NCBI GenBank assembly: GCA_026214975.1
Contig: CM047806.1
Coordinates: 101,200,239 to 101,264,238, forward strand
Reading direction: 5' to 3'
DNA from: Gentiana macrophylla
Lineage: Eukaryota > Streptophyta > Magnoliopsida > Gentianales > Gentianaceae
Length of the DNA: 64,000 nt
Shown: piece after piece, positions 12,140 through 22,770 of the stretch
Position numbering within the stretch: the first letter of the stretch is position 1
How the letters are laid out: each line of letters begins with the position of its first letter
The notes under the pieces: generated by a model
Database searches by the model: none
What the model was told of the DNA's origin: nothing
The model's input: only the letters and a program-made list of their open reading frames with translations
Program-made: the position numbers and the translations under genes

Positions 12140-12600
12140 GCTTAGAGGCATTTTCAGGGGATGACTTCTTAATGAAAGTTGTAGATCTTCACATAAGCTT
12201 TCCAACGCACTTTGAATCACGTCAATTGGAGTTCTACAACTCAAATAGTAGTCAAGTGACTAACCGATTCGGATTAGTAAAAATCCCGAAATATCTTCGT
12301 AATACGAATGGCTCATCAAAACGACATTTTATGAAGAAGTTTCCTTAATAAAAGTTGTATATCTTCAAGAAAGATTTCCAATTGATTTTGAATCAAGTCA
12401 ATCGGACTTCTACAACTCAAATGGTGGTCAAGTGGCTAATCGATTCGTATAAGTGAAAATCCCGAAAACGACACGTAATGGGAATGGCCCATCAAAAAGG
12501 CGTTTTCTGAAGAAGTGTCCTTCATGAAAGTTGAAGAATTTTCCGAGAGCTTAATTTTGACGTTTGAATCATAATTTTTGGAGGTCTACAACTCAAGATA
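12140..12600 (+). repeat. 176-bp tandem repeats in U3 of LTR A
   Basis: About 2.7 diverged units. The word AAAGTTG recurs at 12174, 12350 and 12526, a period of about 176. Each full unit has AGTTGTAGA (or a variant) near the start and TCTACAACT near the end, so units can fold on themselves. The same array is present in the other LTR copies of the family in both directions (for example 21290-21730, 29040-29660, 36370-36990 and 42120-42600). Confidence 0.8.
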
Positions 12601-12676
12601 TGAATTTTAGAAGTTTTATTCCAATATAATTATTCGAAGGATCCAGAATCATGGTGAGTCATCTGTGATGATGATA

Positions 12677-12734
12677 CCCGGCCTGGTCCGGCTCTTTCCC
12701 GGCCCGGTCCGGCCTCAAACTTTGCCTATATATA
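12677..12734 (+). promoter_or_regulatory. U3 core promoter of LTR A: CCGG palindromes and TATA
   Basis: CCCGGCCTGGTCCGG and CCCGGCCCGGTCCGG followed by TATATATA (12727-12734). In five other LTR copies the upstream word is the perfect palindrome CCGGACCGGTCCGG (21812, 24558, 28979, 36297 and 42049), always about 30-50 bp from the TATA box. It is probably the basal promoter for genomic RNA. Confidence 0.6.
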
Positions 12735-13885
12735 CAGAGCCATAGAAACAGAGAGCGCTGCCCCTCTTCTCCTCTTCTTCTCATCTTTCTTCCGTCTATT
12801 TTTTTTTTATTGTCTTGGGGGGGCCTATATGTAATATATATGTCGTTATAATGTCGGTGTAATAACCCGACTAGTTATAATTTTAATATAATTTCGTTTC
12901 CGCTTTTTATTGCTTTCTTTTATTTTATGCAATTAGTATAAATATATATATATATATATTATATTATATATATCTATATCTATATATATATCTATATATA
13001 TATATATCTATACGTATATCTATATAAATTTGTAGTTATCTTTTTCGTTTTGTTTTCTTTCGTTTTGTTATTTTCTTTGTTATTTTCGTTAATATGAGTA
13101 GTTAAACTAAACATAGCCGAATTATGTGAAAACGGGTAAAATTGACCCTCGGGAGACGAGATGGGAGTTGTGTAGCACGTAATATAATGTTTTAATGATT
13201 AATCCACGTCCTAAAACTTATTCTAAACGTCTTTGAATTAGATTGATCATCTAGTCCACTGTCACACACATCGAACCTATAAATGCATTTTGCGGTGAGA
13301 TGTGGGAAAAGGGGTTTTGGGATCGTTGCGTAGATTCGGCCTAGTTGTTAGGACCGTTTCCAATACAGAGGTTTGTCATCGTTGTTCGAGCGACTCAAAG
13401 AGCGTAATCATGTTAGGTTAATCGGTTTTCTAAAGGGAAAATTAATTAACTTCACATAGGGTGTTGAGTGAGAGTTGTTCAGATCTTAACACCAGAATTA
13501 GGAGTTGGCACCCGTGGATGTCGTTAAAATCTCGTGGAAAGGTAGGTTGGTTTAAACACACTCCTTATCAAGTTTTTCCCGTGGGGAAATAACTTTGTTG
13601 GATCGTGGCTCGGCTATGCTTTTAAGCACTTAGTTAAACTCGTTAGAATAATATTTATTTTCTGCTTTTAGCTATAACAAACATAACCAACAACTTTGAT
13701 CGCTTAGACTAAGTTCGACGTTCATTTTGGTACTCACAACCACATTTCTCTTGGGACGACCTCGTACTCTGTAGCTATCCTAGCAATCGACCTGGTACTC
13801 GCCGCCAGAGAGTTGGTTTACCCACAGCTAAGAGTCTCTTTATAAATGTATTTTTAGTGGGTGAATTTTTCGCTCATAAAAAAAT

Positions 13886-13901
13886 TGGCGCCGTTGCCGG
13901 G
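13886..13901 (+). promoter_or_regulatory. tRNA-Asp PBS embedded in the LTR A terminus
   Basis: TGGCGCCGTTGCCGGG, a PBS for tRNA-Asp, but located before the functional LTR end at 13936. After 13936 a second, degraded PBS start (AAAATTGGCGATCG) is seen. The family's other form (26619-26636 and 40956-40973) has the PBS directly after the shorter LTR end. Confidence 0.75.
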
Positions 13902-13936
13902 ACCAATATTTTAGTGGGTGTATTTTTCTCTCATCA

Positions 13937-15502
13937 AAAATTGGCGATCGAAAGAAAGAAGACACATCGATGCCAACTCATGGAGGTGGACATTACGCCA
14001 TAGAATGTGCATCATTGAAAAATCCACTTATCCACAACAATGACACCTACTCCAAAGACAACAACAACGATCGGCAATCGAATGACCAACAAATGAATGA
14101 ATGTCTATGCGATGGGACGAGATGGATATGAATCGGCAAGAGTTTGGCCACAGAACGAGTGGAATCAAAACTTTAATAATCATCAAGGGCCACAATTGGA
14201 TTATGGTATGAATGATGGTTCACAACAATATGATGTGAATTATGTTGGACAAGGTTGGAATCGAAAGTAATCGAGTGGAATAGAAACAATAATCGGAATC
14301 AAGACTTTAGGCAAAACCAAAGCTCATACAACCGACCTTGGAATCGTAATCCCCGAACCGAGTTCATACCGAGAATCAAAACCGAGGCTATTATCGAAAT
14401 AATCGAAATCCACGATCTCCATCCACAAGGACAAAGAAGAAAATCGAGTTCATATTGGAATCAAAATCAAGGCCGGAATCGAGAATCGAGTCGTCAAAAA
14501 ACAATCGAGAATCGGCAAGTGAGCGACCATCTTTGAGAAGTAATAATTCGCACCTATCAACATCCAAACGCTCATCTGCACTTTGAGAATAATCAAAGCA
14601 ATCAACAACCAAACAATTCGGTGTTCAAAAGATGGCCACCGAGATACTCTGGAGAAATTAGACAGAATGTTTCGAGTTAAATAAGAATGCTATAGAGCAA
14701 AAAGTGGTCACACATTCTGCCATTCGAAACTTGGAGACCCAAGTAGGTCAAATAACCGACACTCTGAAGACAAATCTAAGTGGTGGACTCCCGAGTAACA
14801 CTGAAAGGAACCCAAAGGATGTGAATGCTGTGTTCACACGAAGTGGTAAAGAGGTCGGGCTGAGTGACAAAAAGAAAGAATTGTGGGCTGAAGAGGCAGA
14901 AACCGAGAAAGCCGAGAAGAGAAAGCGGCTTATTGTGAAGGAGCTATGTATGGTGAAGTCGAGATCGAAGATTTAGAGACTGGCAATATCAAGCAGAGAA
15001 TGGAAGCAATGAGGAAAGAATTGGAAGCCACGAAAAAGGCTTTGGCTGAGGCAAATAAGAAAGCATTGGAAGGGGCAGCACCGAAGAAAGACTATGTGGT
15101 CTTGGACATCAAAGAAGAAGAAGCCTCACCGCTAAAGAAAGAGAGTAAGAAAAATAGAATTCCTCCTCCTCCCCACGATTTTGATGTTAATACTTTACCC
15201 TATCCTCCTAAGGGGAACCAGAAGGACATCCCCGACCCAGTGGTCGTGCAAAATTTCTGAATCTTTTAAGGAAGGTAGAGGTGAATATTCCCCTATTAGA
15301 GGCAATTTCGAGCATTCCCCCATACTTTAAGTTTCTAAAAGGAATGTTGTCGAGTAAGGAGAAGATGCAACAGATGGTGCATTTGAGTGGGGAATGTTCT
15401 GCAATCTTTGAGAATAAGATACCTCCCAAGTTACAGAGGATAGAGGTAGCTTTACCATCCCAATTACCATTGGAGAAACTGTGTTTAAAATGTGCTATGT
15501 GA
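13937..15502 (+). pseudogene. Truncated gag end and protease start (element A)
   Basis: The N-terminal gag domain is missing: sequence goes from the PBS remnant straight into a zinc-knuckle relic (GGGHYAIECASLKNPL near 13980-14025). An Asn/Gln/Arg-rich region in several frames follows, then THSAIRNLETQVGQI (14704 on) and the Lys/Glu-rich stretch 14946-15260. The segment around 15160-15500 (PPPPHDFDVNTLPYPPKG, then VNIPLLEAISSIPPYFKFLK and LSGECSAIF) is the gag-protease linker. Frameshifts are frequent. This copy could not make its own capsid; gag would have to come from elsewhere. Confidence 0.75.
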
Positions 15503-16281
15503 TCTAGGGGCTTCGTGAGCCTGATGCCTAGAGGAGTTTATGAGAAATTGGGATTGGGAGCGTTAGAGCCAACCGGAATGACCTTCTGAGATGGCGGATA
15601 GGTCTGTTAGAAACCTCTGTGGGTAGTCAAGATGTGTTGGTGCAGTAGACAAGTTTGTTTTCCCGTTGACTTCGTAGTTTTAGATATGGATATGGATTCT
15701 AAAACCCCACTTTTTGTTAGGTCGGCCTTTCTTGAACACAGGAGAGACCTTGATAGACGTTAAGAGGAGAGATTATACTACGAGTCGGGAAAGAGAGTGT
15801 AGCCATAAATGTGTATAAGGCGATGAAGCATCCTAATGATGAAAAGAGTGATTGTTTTTCTCCTTGATGCTATATATCCTTGTATTGTGGAGCACACTAA
15901 CCTGCAGGAGGATACCAAGAACCAATGGAAGAATGCTTGATGAAGTCAAGCACCGCAGAGGATGATGATCCACAAATGAGAGTTCAGGTATATCATTTGG
16001 AGGCAACTCCTTTTGTTGACGCAAGCTGGAATAAGAAGCTAGAGCTCGGTTTGACTGGCAAGTTGCCAAAGCCGTCAATCGAGGAACCACCTACTGATCT
16101 GGAGTTGAAGCCACTTCCTAAGCATTTAAAGTATGTGTTTTTAGAACCTGATGAATTACTTCCTCTTATTGTTTCATCTGCACTAACCGTTTTGCAGGAA
16201 GCTAAGTTGATCCACGTTCTGAAAAAACACAAAAAGGCCTTCGGATGGAAGATGGTTGACATAAAAGGGATCGATCTTTGA
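15503..16281 (+). pseudogene. Protease remnant and RT start (element A)
   Basis: The protease is badly broken: LVLDLGAS-like and LGRPFL-like pieces can be guessed near 15495-15540 and 15700-15740 but not in one frame. From 15925 a cleaner frame carries YHLEATPFVDASWNKKLELG, then LKPLPKHLKYVFLEPDELLP and KAFGWKMVDIKGIDL, the RT entry block. The same stretch is present in minus-strand copy E (34324-34869). Confidence 0.75.
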
Positions 16282-17600
16282 TATCTGCAAGCACAAGATC
16301 ATTCTCGAAGAAGATGCCAAGCCGGTCGAGCGATTTGAGACGACTAAACCCACATATGCAAGAGGTGGTGAGGAAAGACGTGGTAAAGATGCTTGAGTTA
16401 GGGATAATCTACGCAATCTCCGACAGGTGAATGGGTGAGCCCCACGCAAGTCGTGCCTAAGAAAGGAGGCATTACAGCTTGAGCTTAATGAAAAGGTGTG
16501 CCTATTCCTACTCGTTTAGTTCTCGGTCACAGGGTTTGTATTGATTTTCGCATGCTAAATGATAAGACTAGGAAAGATCATTTTCCCTACCCTTTATTGA
16601 TCAAATGCTGTGAGCGTCTAAGTGGTCATGCATTTTAATGCTTTTGGATGGTTTTAGTGGCTATTATCAAATTCACATCGATATACATGACCAGGATAAA
16701 ACTACTTTCACATGTCCGTATGGCACCTTTGCATTTAGAAGAATGCCGTTTGGGTTGTGTAATGCACCTGCGACATTCCAACGATGCATGATGGCCATCT
16801 TTGCTGATATGATAGAGCATTTCATGGAAGTTTTTATGGATGACTTTAGTGTTTTTGGTAATACTTTTGATGAATGTTTGTCGAACATTGATAAGGTGCT
16901 TGCGTTGCTGAAGAGACAAACTTGGTTTTAAATTGGGAAAAGTGTCATTTCATGGTAACCGAGGGAATTGTTTTAGGACATAAGGTATCGGGGAAAGGAA
17001 TAGAGGTCGATAGAGCAAAAATAGAGGTAATTTCTAAGCTTCCTATGCCTACAAATCTGAAGACTCTACGTTCGTTCTTGGGACATGCAGGTTTTTATCG
17101 TAGATTCATTCCAGGTTTTTCCCACATTGCTAGACCTCTTACTCTTCAATTGATGAAGGGAGCCCCCTGTGTTTTTGATGCGGCATGCCTAGATGCTTTT
17201 CGAACCCTTAAGAAACTTCTTACTTCGGCTCCTATCTTAGTAGCACCTGATTGGTCTAAGGGGTTCGAAGTGATGTGTGATGCAAGTGATTATGCCGTAG
17301 GAGCCGTCCTAGGTCAGAAGATTGACAAGTTGTTTCGCCCTATCTACTATGCGAGTCATACCATGAACTCGGCTCAACAAAAGTATGCCACAACTGAAAA
17401 GGAACTTTTAGTCGTTGTTTTGCTTTCGACAAGTTCGGTCATACTTGGTTGGATCGAAAGTGATAGTTCACACCGACCATGTTTGCGTTAAGATATCTAT
17501 TTGCCAAGAAGGATGCAAAACCACGCTTGTTGAGGTGGATCTTGCTTCTTCAAGAGTTCGACGTAGAAAATTAAGAATCGAAAGGGTGTGAGAACGTAGT
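16282..17600 (+). pseudogene. Reverse transcriptase and RNase H (element A)
   Basis: The RT is split into frames 16638-16931 and 16922-17491. It has LLDGFSGYYQIHID, TTFTCPYGTFAFRRMPFG, LCNAPATFQRCMMAIF and the catalytic block VFMDDFSVFG. A one-base shift near 16920 leads into WEKCHFMVTEGIVLGH, the thumb region, and RNase H (FEVMCDASDYAVGAVLGQ, YYASHTMNSAQQKYATTEKE). RNase H breaks after 17440. Upstream (16300-16637) the RT fingers region is present but shifted. Several CAG sites here read differently in copy E, so part of the damage may be sequencing error. Confidence 0.88.
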
Positions 17601-17639
17601 AGTGACCACCTCGTAGGATGGAACAGGAGACAAGAAACA

Positions 17640-19077
17640 CTCCATTAAGGTTGAAATTGATGATCATTTTCGGATGAGCAGTTGTTCGTAGTAGATACGA
17701 TGCTCCCGGTTAAGCGAGGAAATTTCCTCTGAGAGAGAAAGAATGGGAACCCTTGGTATGCACCTTTGTTAATTATTACGAGTGTGGATTCGTAGATCCG
17801 AGTTTGATGAAAACCGAAAAAGAAGTTTTATAGTGAGGTGAACCGATATGTGTGGGAAGATCCTTTACTTTTTAGGCTATGTCTTTGATGGAATCTGAGA
17901 AGATGTGTTGATGACAGTGAGATAGTGAGTATTCTCTCGTTCTGCCATGATAAAGAGGCCGGTGGCCACTTCTCGGGCGAGAGAACAGCATTAAAGGTGT
18001 TACAAAGTGGGTTCTATTGGCCTACTATTTTCAAGGATGCATATGCTTATGTTAAGATGTGTGACGCCTGTCAACGCTCAGGAAGGATTTCCAGGAGAAA
18101 TGAGATGCCCCAGAAACCGATATTAGTGTGTGAAGTATTTGATATATGGGGATTAGACTTCATGGGACCATATCCGTCTTCTTTTGGGAATCAGTACATT
18201 CTTGTCGCTTGTGATTACGTTTCAAAGTGGGTTGAGGCAATTGCTTCACCTACTAACGACAAACATGTAGTCATAAAATTTCTTAAGAAACATATTATAT
18301 CCCGGTATGGAATACCTCGAGCAATAATCAGTGATAATGGAAGTCACTTTGCTAATAGAGATTTCAATAAGCTTTTAATGAAGTATGGGGTCACTCATAA
18401 GTTAGGTACTGCCTACCATCCCCAGACTAGTGGCCAAGTAGAGGTGTCCAATCGAGGAATTAAAAGAATCTTGGAGAAGACAGTAAATTCTAACCTTAAG
18501 GATTGGTCAAAGAAGTTAGATGATGCGCTTTGGGCACACCGAACTGCGTTCAAGACACCAATAGGTATGTCACCCTACATGCTTGTTTTTGGCAAAGCCT
18601 GCCATCTCCCCGTAGAGTTAGAACATAAGGCCTATTGGGCGATTAAGAATTTAAATATGGATGACGCATTAATTGGTGAAAGAAGGATGGCTCAGTTGAA
18701 CGAGTTAGATGAGTTTCGCCTTCAAGCTTACGATTGTTCGGCGAAATATAAGGAAAAGACCAAATTGCTTCATGATAAGTTGATCAAACCTCGTATTTTC
18801 AGCGTGGGTGATGAGGTCCTTTTCTATAATACTCGCCTCCATTTATTTCAAGGCAAACTTAAGTCAAGGTGGTCGGGGACCATATACGGTATTACGAGTT
18901 TTCGACTCAGGAGCCATCGAGGTAACACATCCGAAGCATGGAACGTTCATCACGAACGGCCTTCGTCTAAAAAAGTATAAGAAGTTACCATTCGATGAGG
19001 CTCTTGAAATTGTGCATTTGACTGATCCCAGCCTTGTTAAATCGCTTTACGGATTTACGCCGAGCCAACGACGTTAA
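17640..19077 (+). pseudogene. Integrase (element A)
   Basis: The longest open piece (17925-18980) starts in the zinc-binding domain ([15 protein letters not shown] and [16 protein letters not shown]). It then has the catalytic core with all three acidic residues: Asp in [12 protein letters not shown], Asp in [14 protein letters not shown] and Glu in [10 protein letters not shown]. The [14 protein letters not shown] and [14 protein letters not shown] blocks follow, then the C-terminal RWSGPYTV-type domain. A frameshift near 18885 moves the end to frame 18808-19077, which stops at 19077. The first 280 bp are broken. Integrase joins cDNA to the chromosome. Confidence 0.9.
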
Positions 19078-19104
19078 ACAAAAGCGCTACCGGAGGCGAC
19101 CCGT
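19060..19104 (+). promoter_or_regulatory. Conserved post-pol motif with hairpin (element A)
   Basis: GAGCCAACGACGTTAAACA, then AAAGCGCTACCGGAGGCGACCC, overlapping the pol stop codon. The same word occurs on the plus strand at 46091-46134 and 46671-46716 and on the minus strand at 31719-31762 and 39597-39643. The end can fold as a short stem with a purine-rich loop. Function unknown. Confidence 0.6.
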
Positions 19105-19390
19105 TAATAATAATAATAATGATAATTTGAATAAGCCTAGTCTTAATGAAATGTAGAATCAGTATGAAAGATGAACACAAAGCACAACCAAGTCTCGGGA
19201 TGAATGTTTGAATTTCATTAAGAGGGAATGATTAGGTGGTTATCCGAAAATCCCGATGGAGAAAAAGATAAAAATTCAAATGTATCATTTCTTGGACTTA
19301 GGTTATAGAACCCTTTGAGGATCTGGGTATAAAAGACTCAATACTCTTTCACACATTTCATTTTATGATCTAGTCTGTTTCAAATTTCTA

Positions 19391-19423
19391 GTCGTTGTAG
19401 TATAGTGGTGAGTATTCCCACCT
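19391..19423 (+). ncRNA. Copy of the 5' half of tRNA-Asp(GTC)
   Basis: GTCGTTGTAGTATAGTGG followed by TGAGTATTCCCACCT matches the 5' half of plant tRNA-Asp, ending just before the anticodon. It includes an intact polymerase III A-box-like word (TAGTATAGTGG) but no B box and no 3' half, so it is not a tRNA gene. Minus-strand copies E (31396-31428) and D (39285-39317) keep it in the same sense relative to the element; E matches the tRNA pattern best. The match is to the tRNA sequence as I know it; a database comparison would confirm it. Confidence 0.75.
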
Positions 19424-20223
19424 TAATAAAACTGTGTGTAATAAAAATGAATCTAGGAATAGCTTACTTGACTATGATATATGCTCATGTGATACGTATA
19501 TGCTTAGATGTTCTGTGCTTTACCCGTGTGGGTTATGTTTCCATCTAAAGCTATTATATTGCCTATCGAATTTTCTGACGTGACAGGACCATTATCTTAT
19601 TATTCCCATATCCCTATTCGATGTCTTGGCACGAGGACCATGTCCTGTGTTGGCTTTGTTTTGGTTGTTTTTGTATAGGGATTCGGGATGTGCTTTCTCA
19701 TGGCTGTTACGGGATTCGGTAGCACTTTTCTGCCAGGTTTATAAGCTAAGTCTTCCTCTCTATCTCATTCACTATGTTTTAAAGGATAATGCAAGTTCGT
19801 AAGTGGGGGGTAGAGTCGTGATTGGTTTAGAAATGGCATTAAAGGTTAAATCCCTTAGTTTTTGATTTTTCGAACATTATTTAGTTGATTAAAATGAATT
19901 GTATAAGGTATATATTTCATGGATTTGAAGATGTAATGATCAATTTGATATGTATAACTAATTTGAACCATAAGTGCATTTTAACCCCAAATTTATCTGT
20001 GTAACATGAATTCCTTCACGTAAGCCTTTGATATTGAAGCGAAAATTTTAAACTGTATCCATTCAGTATCCTAGTGGTTATTCTAGATATAATAGCAGTA
20101 ACTTAGTACCTAACTTTTGAACGTGTACTGTGAATATCTGAAGGTTTGAATGTGATAGAAAGAATGTTAAAATAAGATGAACTATATATATGTCGGTTGT
20201 AGCTGCCAATGATTTGAGTGCAG

Positions 20224-20325
20224 TAGGGCGTTATCCCGAAACGTCCTATATCACTATGAGGTTTAAAAAGCTCCCGATTGCCTGATGATTGTAGTCTAGC
20301 TAGGGTGTTATCACGAAACATCCTA
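20224..20325 (+). promoter_or_regulatory. Twin hairpins in the tail of element A
   Basis: Two 25-nt hairpins at 20224-20248 and 20301-20325. The arms are TAGGGCGTT/AACGTCCTA and TAGGGTGTT/AACATCCTA, with loops ATCCCGA and ATCACGA. The change C-G to T-A in the second stem keeps pairing. The pair recurs in copy E and, with different arms, in the outer element. Confidence 0.65.
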
Positions 20326-20854
20326 TTGCTAGGAATGAGGGTATATACTATACATGTGAAAAAAAAAGAGTTGGATAGGTATGAATGTATTCGATCTCAC
20401 CTCATGACGCTTGCAAGATAGTCGATTTTGGTAATAAGTTCGGATATGTTAGTATTCTATGAAAAGAAAAAAAAAATAGAAAAGAAAAGAAAAAGTTGGT
20501 TGAAAACTTAGTTATCTTCTGACTATCCCCAGTATAAACTAAATGATATGCTTTAGGGATTATCCTAATAAGTACACAGGAGGACTTTGTGTGGAACTGT
20601 TACTGCCTATACCTAGAAAAGTCATTAGGACTGTCTGAATGAATATTTGTGCGTTTGCTTGATTTATTCAAGAGAGGATAGTGGAAATTGAAAAGGCTTG
20701 TCACACACGCACTCTGTTATACAGTTATATTGAGGTTAACGCCTGGTTATAATTCTAAAGGTTATATCATTTGGTTGTTCCTTACATCTTATCTTTTTAT
20801 GAATTTTTCCTTCATTCATTTTTATTTTATCGCTTGTTTTGCTCGAGGACGACC

Positions 20855-20876
20855 AAAAGCTAAGTGGGGGGTTGTG
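20855..20876 (+). promoter_or_regulatory. Polypurine tract of element A
   Basis: AAAAGCTAAGTGGGGGGTTGTG directly before the 3' LTR start TGATGACGG. The upstream words (GCTCGAGGACGACCAAAAGCTAAG) are shared with the outer element and, loosely, with G1. Confidence 0.85.
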
Positions 20877-22770
20877 TGATGACGGAAAAATTCACCGTTA
20901 TTTTTATAACTTTTCAACCCGTTTCTGATATCATTTCGAGTATTTTTATATCAGTTCGAGTCATTAATTCCAATGTTTCATCTAAATATGTTAGTAGTAG
21001 TTATTATATAAAATATCGTATTTTTATCGTGTTTTTACTAGTTTTTGTACCGGTTTAGTAACGGAGTGTCGTGGTCGGATTTACGTTTGGTATTTTGGTG
21101 GTTCATTGCGTGATTATACATTGACCAAGATTCCACGTAACGACATGTTTTGAGTCTAAAAGATGTGTTTAGAGGATTAGAAGAAGATGCCACAAGCTTA
21201 CGAGTTCAAATGGATCAAATTATCTTGCATATTTATAACCAAAACCTGTTTCAACGGAGATTTGACCCATCTTAGAGGCATTTTCAGGGGATGACTTCTT
21301 AATGAAAGTTGTAGATCTTCACATAAGCTTTCCAACGCACTTTGAATCACGTCAATTGGAGTTATACAACTCAAGTTATGGTCAATTGACTAATCAATTC
21401 GGATTAGTAGAAATCCCGAAATATCTTCGTAATACGAATGGCTCATCAAAACGACATTTTCTGAAGAAGTTTCCTTCATAAAAGTTGTATATCTTCAAGA
21501 ACGCTTTCCAATGGATTTTGAATCAAGTCAATCGGACTTCTACAACTCAAATGGTGGTCAAGTGGCTAATCGATTTGTATTAGGGAAAATCCCGAAAACG
21601 ACACGTAATGGGAATGGCCCATCAAAAAGGCGTTTTCTGAAGAAGAGTCCTTCATGAAAGTTGTAGAGTTTCTCGAGATCTTAATTTTGGCATTTCGTTT
21701 GCAATTTTTGGAGGTCTACAACTCAAGATACGGATTTTACAAGTTTTAATTACATAAATATAATCAATCGATCCTTCGAGAATCATGCTGAGTCATATGC
21801 AATAATGGTACCCGGACCGGTCCGGCTCTTTCCCGGCCCGGGTCGGCCTTGACCCATTTTCTATAAATAGAAGCATTGCAGAGCTGTGATCGTTGGCCCC
21901 TCTTTTCCTTCTTCTTTTCCTTTCTTTTTAATTATGGGGGGGCCTAAATTAGATATATATGTCGTTATAATGTCGGTGTAATAATCCGACTAGTTATAGT
22001 TTTAATATAATTTCGTTTCCGTTTTTTTTTTATTGCTTTCTTTTACTTTTATGCAATTAGTATAAATATATATATATACGTATATTATATATATATCTAT
22101 ATATATATATATATCTATATATATATCTATACGTATATCTATATAGCTGTAGTTATCTTTTTCGTTTTGTTTTCTTTCGTTTTGTTATTTTCGTTGTTAA
22201 TTTCGTTAATATGAGTAGTTAAACTCAACATAGCCGAATTATGTGAAAACGGGTAAAATCAACCCTCGGGAGACGAGATGGGAGTTGTGTTGCGCTTAAT
22301 TAAAAGTTCGTATGATAAACTCATGTTCTGATTGGAATCACTAAAACATAGCTCTGACAATTAGATTGACAACCTAAGTGACAAGGCAGGACTATGCTTT
22401 TGTGAGGTTTTCATCAGCTTTTTATTCCGGTTAACCATGTTAGGCGAGTTAGTTTTCTAAAGGGAGGGTTAATAAACCTAGTATGGGGGTTAAGTGAGAG
22501 CTGTTCAGATCTTAACGCAAGAATAAAGAGTTGACACCCGTGAATGTCATATGAATCGAATCGAGATAAAATACACTCCTTATCAAGTTTTTCCCTGGGA
22601 GATAACTTTGTTGGATCATGGCTCGGCTATGCTTTTTAATCACCTAGTTAATCTCGTTAGTTAAAATTTATTTTTCGCATTAGTATAAAAACTCCACCTA
22701 AAACTTTGATCGCCTAGACTAAGAACCACGTTCGCTTTGGTACTCACAACCACATTTCTCTTGGGACGAC
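20877..22770 (+). repeat. 3' LTR of element A, broken off
   Basis: Matches 11737 onward through U3, R and most of U5, with moderate divergence (for example 21200-21250 is replaced). The TATA box is at 21863-21870. At 22770, just after CTTGGGACGAC, it stops about 170 bp short of the LTR end and joins minus-strand LTR sequence. Its missing end (with PBS) is probably the 65 bp at 42998-43062. Confidence 0.82.

Larger units (their letters stand above)
11737..13936 (+). repeat. 5' LTR of inner element A
   Basis: 2200-bp LTR from TGATAACGG to TCTCATCA. U3 contains a 176-bp tandem repeat array (12140-12600), a CCGG-rich palindrome and a TATA box (12727-12734). R/U5 contains AT microsatellites (12940-13025). 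The right end is unusual: a first terminus GCTCATAAA (about 13871-13879) is followed by a PBS copy (13886-13901) and a near-duplicate terminus ending at 13936. The same long end is at 42998-43062 next to the target duplication, which shows that the LTR border really is at 13936. Confidence 0.85.
19105..20854 (+). other. 3' untranslated tail of element A
   Basis: No gene. It contains a TAA microsatellite (19105-19125), the tRNA-Asp 5'-half copy (19391-19423), an upstream polypurine-like tract (19799-19815), a block conserved with the outer family (20130-20158), twin hairpins (20224-20325) and a second conserved block around 20510-20570. An A/G-rich tract follows 20461. The same tail occurs on the minus strand in E (29948-31718) and partly in D (38452-39596). 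Confidence 0.75.

Noticed and set aside
12160..12600. CRISPR-like array in the 176-bp repeats
   Set aside because: Units are diverged, long and tandem without unique spacers; the context is a plant LTR.
19391..19423. A functional tRNA-Asp gene
   Set aside because: Only the 5' half is present: no anticodon, T arm, B box or terminator follows.
20688..20879. Membrane-like small ORF (also at 29843-30112)
   Set aside because: Lies in the tail up to the polypurine tract and is repeated only because the element is repeated; the hydrophobicity comes from T-rich DNA.
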